A DNA stretch of 64,000 nt from an uncultured Lachnospiraceae bacterium (GTDB lineage Bacteria; Bacillota; Clostridia; Lachnospirales; Lachnospiraceae), in assembly GCA_903789615.1 (NCBI GenBank), contig CAIFEV010000002.1:62001-126000 (forward strand), written 5' to 3'. The translations under genes and the position numbers were made by a program. Shown piece after piece: positions 59,838-64,000 of this stretch. A model generated the notes under the pieces. It searched no databases, had not been told where the DNA came from, and saw only the letters and a program-made list of their open reading frames with translations. The stretch's first letter is position 1. Every line of letters starts with the position of its first letter.

Positions 59838-61007
59838 TCAGCTCTTGTAATTTCCGACCGTTATGTCAGACGGAGCGAAATTTTCCACAAATGCCGTTTT
59901 CTTATTAAAATGGACCGCATTTTTCTGAATGCCGTCTTCGGTATAATATTCATCCTCTTTCGTGATTGGAAGAGATACCGTCTTCTTCTGAAATCCCGCT
60001 TTGTAGATGGCTGTGATCAGTTCAACGGTCTTCCGTCCGTCTTCGCCGGTGATCATCGGGCGCTTCCCTGTCTCCAGTGCCGTCAGGAAATTGTCGATCT
60101 CCCCGGTGTGGCCTTCATACTTCAGATCCGGAAGGCTGTTGTAATACTCTGTGATCCTGTCCATCAGTTCCTTATTATGTCCTTCAACCGGGAACCCATT
60201 GGGCTGGGTTATTTCTGCCACACAGGAAAACGGAGCGGCAATCTTTGCATTCTCGCACTGCAGCGTCAGTCCCTGTTCCTCGCCGTGATGAACAACCGAA
60301 CTGGTCACCTCCGCTATGGAACCGTCCCTGTAGCGGCACAGGGCAAAGGAAACGTCCTCGCACTCGGAATTATTATGCATGACATTGGCCAGCATTGAGC
60401 AGACCTCTGTCGGAAGCTCCCCCTGAATCCAGTTCAGCATATCGATATGGTGCACCGCATGATTAAGTGTCGGTCCGCCGCCTTCCCTCTCCCAGGTTCC
60501 GCGCCACCACAGATCATAATAGCAGAGTCCGCGCCACCACAGCGAATCAATGTGTGCCACTCTCAGTTTCCCGGCCAGTCCGCTGTCCAGCGTCTGCTTC
60601 AGTTTGTAAATGCTGTTGCGGAACCGGTTCTGGGCGATCACTCCCATCGTGACATGATTGCGTTTTTCAGCCGCAAGCATCGCGTCACACTCCCGCAGGC
60701 TCGGCGCCATCGGTTTTTCAACCAGCACATTCTTCCCCGCGTTCATCGAGTTGATCGCAATCTCTGCATGGACAGACGGCGGCGTGCAGACGTGCACAAG
60801 ATCAATCTGAATTCCGGAAGCAAGCATTTTCCGGTGATCGTCAAAAACGACCGCATCCTTCAGGCCATACTTCTCTTTGATGGCCTCGGCCTTTTCCGGA
60901 TAAATGTCGCACAGTGCCACGATCTTCACCCTGTCAGGGAACGTCAGAAGTCCCTGAATGTGCATATTTGAAATATTTCCCGTTCCGACGATTGCTGCGC
61001 GGATCAT
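59838..61007 (-). CDS. Gfo/Idh/MocA family oxidoreductase, B
   Basis: 389 aa; IRAAIVGTGNISNMHIQGL, GKNVLVEKPMAPSLRECDAMLAA, GGPTLNHAVHHIDMLNWIQGE. Confidence 0.94.
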   Translation of the reverse strand: MIRAAIVGTGNISNMHIQGLLTFPDRVKIVALCDIYPEKAEAIKEKYGLKDAVVFDDHRKMLASGIQIDLVHVCTPPSVHAEIAINSMNAGKNVLVEKPMAPSLRECDAMLAAEKRNHVTMGVIAQNRFRNSIYKLKQTLDSGLAGKLRVAHIDSLWWRGLCYYDLWWRGTWEREGGGPTLNHAVHHIDMLNWIQGELPTEVCSMLANVMHNNSECEDVSFALCRYRDGSIAEVTSSVVHHGEEQGLTLQCENAKIAAPFSCVAEITQPNGFPVEGHNKELMDRITEYYNSLPDLKYEGHTGEIDNFLTALETGKRPMITGEDGRKTVELITAIYKAGFQKKTVSLPITKEDEYYTEDGIQKNAVHFNKKTAFVENFAPSDITVGNYKS

Positions 61008-61044
61008 TCCAATCCTCTATTCTCCCTCCTGTTTCAAGGTAAAA

Positions 61045-61081
61045 GGGGACAGACCGCGCAGGAGGGTGCGGACCTGTCCCC
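61045..61081 (-). terminator. Hairpin/terminator after SBP gene
   Basis: GGGGACAG/CTGTCCCC arms; minus strand followed by TTTTACC. Confidence 0.65.
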
Positions 61082-61100
61082 GGATGATAGTCAGACCTTT

Positions 61101-62765
61101 TTACCTGGCGTTTTTGTAGTACTCTTCTCTCTCGGTGATAATCTTATCCATACCGGTGTTTTTCAGTGTGTCCATGTACTCCTGCCATGTTGCATCGAAA
61201 TCCGCCTCCGGGCAGGTAACCGTCGAAACTTCATACTGATTCTTGGCAAGATTCAGGTCTGTGATAAGTTCCGGCGTAGAGGGCGACGTATAGGTCCCGT
61301 AGTGCGCCTGTTCTCCCGCTTCCGAATCCTCATAGCTCTTGATGATCAGGTCCGAATACTGCGGCTGCTCGGTTGCGGTTGTCTTGTTGAAATCTTCTTC
61401 AGAGCTGAAATATCCCTGGTTGCCGGTAATGAAGAGGTCGGTGCGGATCCAGTCCTTATCGGTTGCATTGTACTGAGCATCCTTAACCGCCGGCACGCCG
61501 TCCTTCATCTCATAGTGCTCGCCTTCATAACCATGGTAAATGACGAAACCGCCTTCCTTCGAGCACATCCAGTCCATATAGGTAACCGCTGCCTCAACCG
61601 TCTCTTCGCTGGCTGTTTTCGGAACGAAGCAGATCAGGCCGCCCTTGGAATAGCCGATTGTGTGGACCTTGCCGTCATTCACATTCTTAAGGCCCGGAAT
61701 TGAAGTCAGTTCGGCCGTCGGAATATTTTCCTGCAGAGTCTTGAGCAGTGAACCGTGCAGAACATCAATGCCGTAGTTCACGTTATCCTCAAAGCATCCG
61801 AGCTGACCGTTTACAATGTAGCTCTTATACTGGTCTTCTCCGGTTGAAGCGGCACCAACGCCCTTCATTGTGTAATATTCCGAATGCATCGTCCCGGCAT
61901 TGTACGCCTTGTTCAGCCACCGGAACATTTCCTTCATGCCCGGATCATAGTAATCCCAGATAACATCCTCTGTGAACGCCACCTGACTTTTCAGAGGATC
62001 GTCCAGCACCTGGCTGTAGGCCATTCGCAGGCTCTGGGTCATGCAAGGCCACAGCCCGATCGGATTGGACACACCTCCCGGGTTTTTCTGTACAAACTGC
62101 TGCGCAGCATTCAGAAGTTCATCCGGTGTTTCCGGAACGGAAAGGCCGAGATCATCCAGCCAGTCCTTGCGGATATAAATATTGTCCTCCGCCGTTGTCG
62201 CTCTCTTTGCCACAACGCCATACAGCCGGTTATTCGTATTTCTGCCGATATTTAACACATCATCGCCCAGATAAGCCTTCAGATTCTTCGCCTGATCTTC
62301 TCCGTCGATGAAATCGGTCAGATCCCATGTGCCGCCCTGATCAAAATAACTCTCGGCATAGGAATAGGTGTACGTGAGCATGATGTCCGCCGCTGTCTGG
62401 GATGCCATCATGGTCTGCATTTTTGTAACTTCATCTGATCTCGGAACCGGCACGAACTCCAGGTTGATACCAACCTTCTTCATGGCGTCCTGACAATACT
62501 TGGTCCAGCGGTTATCTGTGATTGTCGAACCGGCCGGCGCATTGCTGCGGTCGAAAAGTTCAACCTTCAGCGTCACGTTGTTAAACTGTTTGCTGCCGTA
62601 TGTTGTCTGATACTTCGAGTTTCCGCCTGAGGCGGCCGTTCCCGTTGTGCCTGCCCCTGATCCGGATGATGCTGACGGAGTGCCCGTTCCTCCTCCGCAG
62701 CCGGCAAGAAGTGTTCCCGCCAGAACAGAGGCCATCGCCAGAGATGCTGCCTTTCGTATTCTCAT
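61101..62765 (-). CDS. Extracellular substrate-binding lipoprotein (LipO-type)
   Basis: 554 aa; lipobox LAGTLLAGC; DAMKKVGINLEFVPVPRSDEVTKMQTMMASQTAADIMLTYTYSYAESYFDQG. Confidence 0.92.
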   Translation of the reverse strand: MRIRKAASLAMASVLAGTLLAGCGGGTGTPSASSGSGAGTTGTAASGGNSKYQTTYGSKQFNNVTLKVELFDRSNAPAGSTITDNRWTKYCQDAMKKVGINLEFVPVPRSDEVTKMQTMMASQTAADIMLTYTYSYAESYFDQGGTWDLTDFIDGEDQAKNLKAYLGDDVLNIGRNTNNRLYGVVAKRATTAEDNIYIRKDWLDDLGLSVPETPDELLNAAQQFVQKNPGGVSNPIGLWPCMTQSLRMAYSQVLDDPLKSQVAFTEDVIWDYYDPGMKEMFRWLNKAYNAGTMHSEYYTMKGVGAASTGEDQYKSYIVNGQLGCFEDNVNYGIDVLHGSLLKTLQENIPTAELTSIPGLKNVNDGKVHTIGYSKGGLICFVPKTASEETVEAAVTYMDWMCSKEGGFVIYHGYEGEHYEMKDGVPAVKDAQYNATDKDWIRTDLFITGNQGYFSSEEDFNKTTATEQPQYSDLIIKSYEDSEAGEQAHYGTYTSPSTPELITDLNLAKNQYEVSTVTCPEADFDATWQEYMDTLKNTGMDKIITEREEYYKNAR

Positions 62766-62834
62766 GTTTTCTCCTCCTTTTAATTTAAGAGTTCACGCTC
62801 CTCTTTTAATTTTCCTGATTGAAGTTCAGAAAAG

Positions 62835-63731
62835 TCAGCCCTTGACAGAGCCGGCCATAACGCCCTTAACGAAGTATTTCTGCAGCCACGGATATACAAG
62901 CAGGATCGGAACAGTTGATACGACTACCGTCGCCATCTTCAGAGACTGTGTCATCACCTGTGTGCCAATTCCCTCGGCATTTGCTCCCGCGCTGTTCAGT
63001 TCACCGGCAAACAGCAGGTTTCTGAGCCTCAGCTGCAGGGTGAATTTTTCCGGAGTGATGATGTAAATCAGGGCGTTAAAGTAATCATTCCAGTAATTGA
63101 CGGCGTAGAAAAGTCCGATGGTCGCAATGATCGGAAGCGACAGGGGGATGATGATTTTTATCAGAATCTGCATTTCTGATGCGCCGTCAATTTTGGCCGC
63201 CTCTTCCAGATCAAACGGAAGTCCCATGATAAATGTTCTCATCACGATGAAGTTGTAAACGCTGACCGCCACCGGCAGAAACAGCGATGCCAGGGAATCA
63301 TAAAGTCCAACTCCTTTGACAACAAGGAATGTCGGAATCATACCGCCGGTCACATACATCGTGAACAGCATGAAGGTGGACATGATTCTTTTTCCGGGAA
63401 GATTCGGTCTGGACAGAACGTAGGCCGCTACCGTCGTGAGTGTCAGGCTCAGCGCCGTGCCGACAAGTGTTACGATAATGGTCGTACGCATCGACAGCCA
63501 TATGGATGCCTTCCCCAGAATTTCCTTATAAGCGGAAACCGTAAAATCGATCGGAAAGAATGTGACCTTGTTGGAAAGCACTGCATTATATCCGCTGAAT
63601 GAATACGCAACCACATTAAGGAACGGGTAAAGACATATCAGTGCAATCAGCGTGATCAACGTGTAATTGATAACGGATCCGGGCGTTACTTTTCTGATTT
63701 TATGAAGCTTCTCTTCTTTTTGCTTAGCCAT
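62835..63731 (-). CDS. Carbohydrate ABC transporter permease (LplC-type)
   Basis: From MAKQKEEKLHKIRKVTPGSVINYTLITLIALICLYPFLNVVAYSFSGYNAV; EEAAKIDGASEMQILIKIIIPLSLPIIATIGLFYAVNYWNDYFNALIYI. Confidence 0.93.
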   Translation of the reverse strand: MAKQKEEKLHKIRKVTPGSVINYTLITLIALICLYPFLNVVAYSFSGYNAVLSNKVTFFPIDFTVSAYKEILGKASIWLSMRTTIIVTLVGTALSLTLTTVAAYVLSRPNLPGKRIMSTFMLFTMYVTGGMIPTFLVVKGVGLYDSLASLFLPVAVSVYNFIVMRTFIMGLPFDLEEAAKIDGASEMQILIKIIIPLSLPIIATIGLFYAVNYWNDYFNALIYIITPEKFTLQLRLRNLLFAGELNSAGANAEGIGTQVMTQSLKMATVVVSTVPILLVYPWLQKYFVKGVMAGSVKG

Positions 63732-63744
63732 ATGCACACCTTTC

Positions 63745-64000
63745 TCAGATAATTCCATGTTCGCCCATAGCTTTGGCAATCCGGTCTGCCGCCAGCAGAA
63801 TGATGATATTAATAGCCGACTGGAAAAGACCGATTGCGGTGGATTCAGAATACTGAGCCTGCTGAATACCCAGCTGATAGGTGTAGGTACTGATTACATT
63901 CGATACATCCTGCACCTTGCTGTTCCCGAGCAGAAGCGGGGCGTCCAGTCCGATGGACATCATGCTGGAAATGGAAAGGATAAGCATCGTCACGATAACC
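63745..64000 (-). CDS. Carbohydrate ABC transporter permease (LplB-type), truncated by window end
   Basis: C-terminal part ...LLGNSKVQDVSNVISTYTYQLGIQQAQYSESTAIGLFQSAINIIILLAADRIAKAMGEHGII. Confidence 0.85.
   Translation of the reverse strand, partial: VIVTMLILSISSMMSIGLDAPLLLGNSKVQDVSNVISTYTYQLGIQQAQYSESTAIGLFQSAINIIILLAADRIAKAMGEHGII

Overview
64 kb chromosomal window from a moderate-GC Gram-positive (Clostridia/Lachnospiraceae-like) bacterium; taxonomy is inferred from gene content only. (1) 0-7 kb: DAK-type protein tail, GNAT, ACT protein, radical SAM, M20 amidohydrolase and a metN-metI-metQ operon whose MetQ lipoprotein appears circularly permuted. (2) 7-20 kb: tuf, fusA, rpsG, rpsL, rpoC, rpoB on the minus strand. 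(3) 20-35.5 kb: large membrane protein, a non-coding array of alternating GATGA/TCATC motifs with 63-bp period, then a sortase-pilus locus: sortase-fold pseudoenzyme, minor pilin, class C sortase, IS1634-like element in a 53-bp direct repeat, backbone pilin with an apparent 1-nt frameshift, 1724-aa LPESG adhesin, and a signal-peptidase-like protein lacking the catalytic Ser/Lys. (4) 35.7-64 kb: M18 aminopeptidase, then a Gram-positive polysaccharide-utilisation region (two GH88, GH2, DUF2264, beta-helix protein, hydrolase, two Gfo/Idh/MocA oxidoreductases, three sugar-ABC sets, a YesMN-like two-component system) showing recent internal duplication: a near-identical TIM-barrel isomerase gene 12 kb apart and a truncated AraC remnant. 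Strongest novelty candidates: permuted MetQ, the 63-bp-period dyad arrays at two intergenic sites, and the two pseudoenzymes bracketing the pilus locus. No database searches were possible; family names rest on motif recognition.
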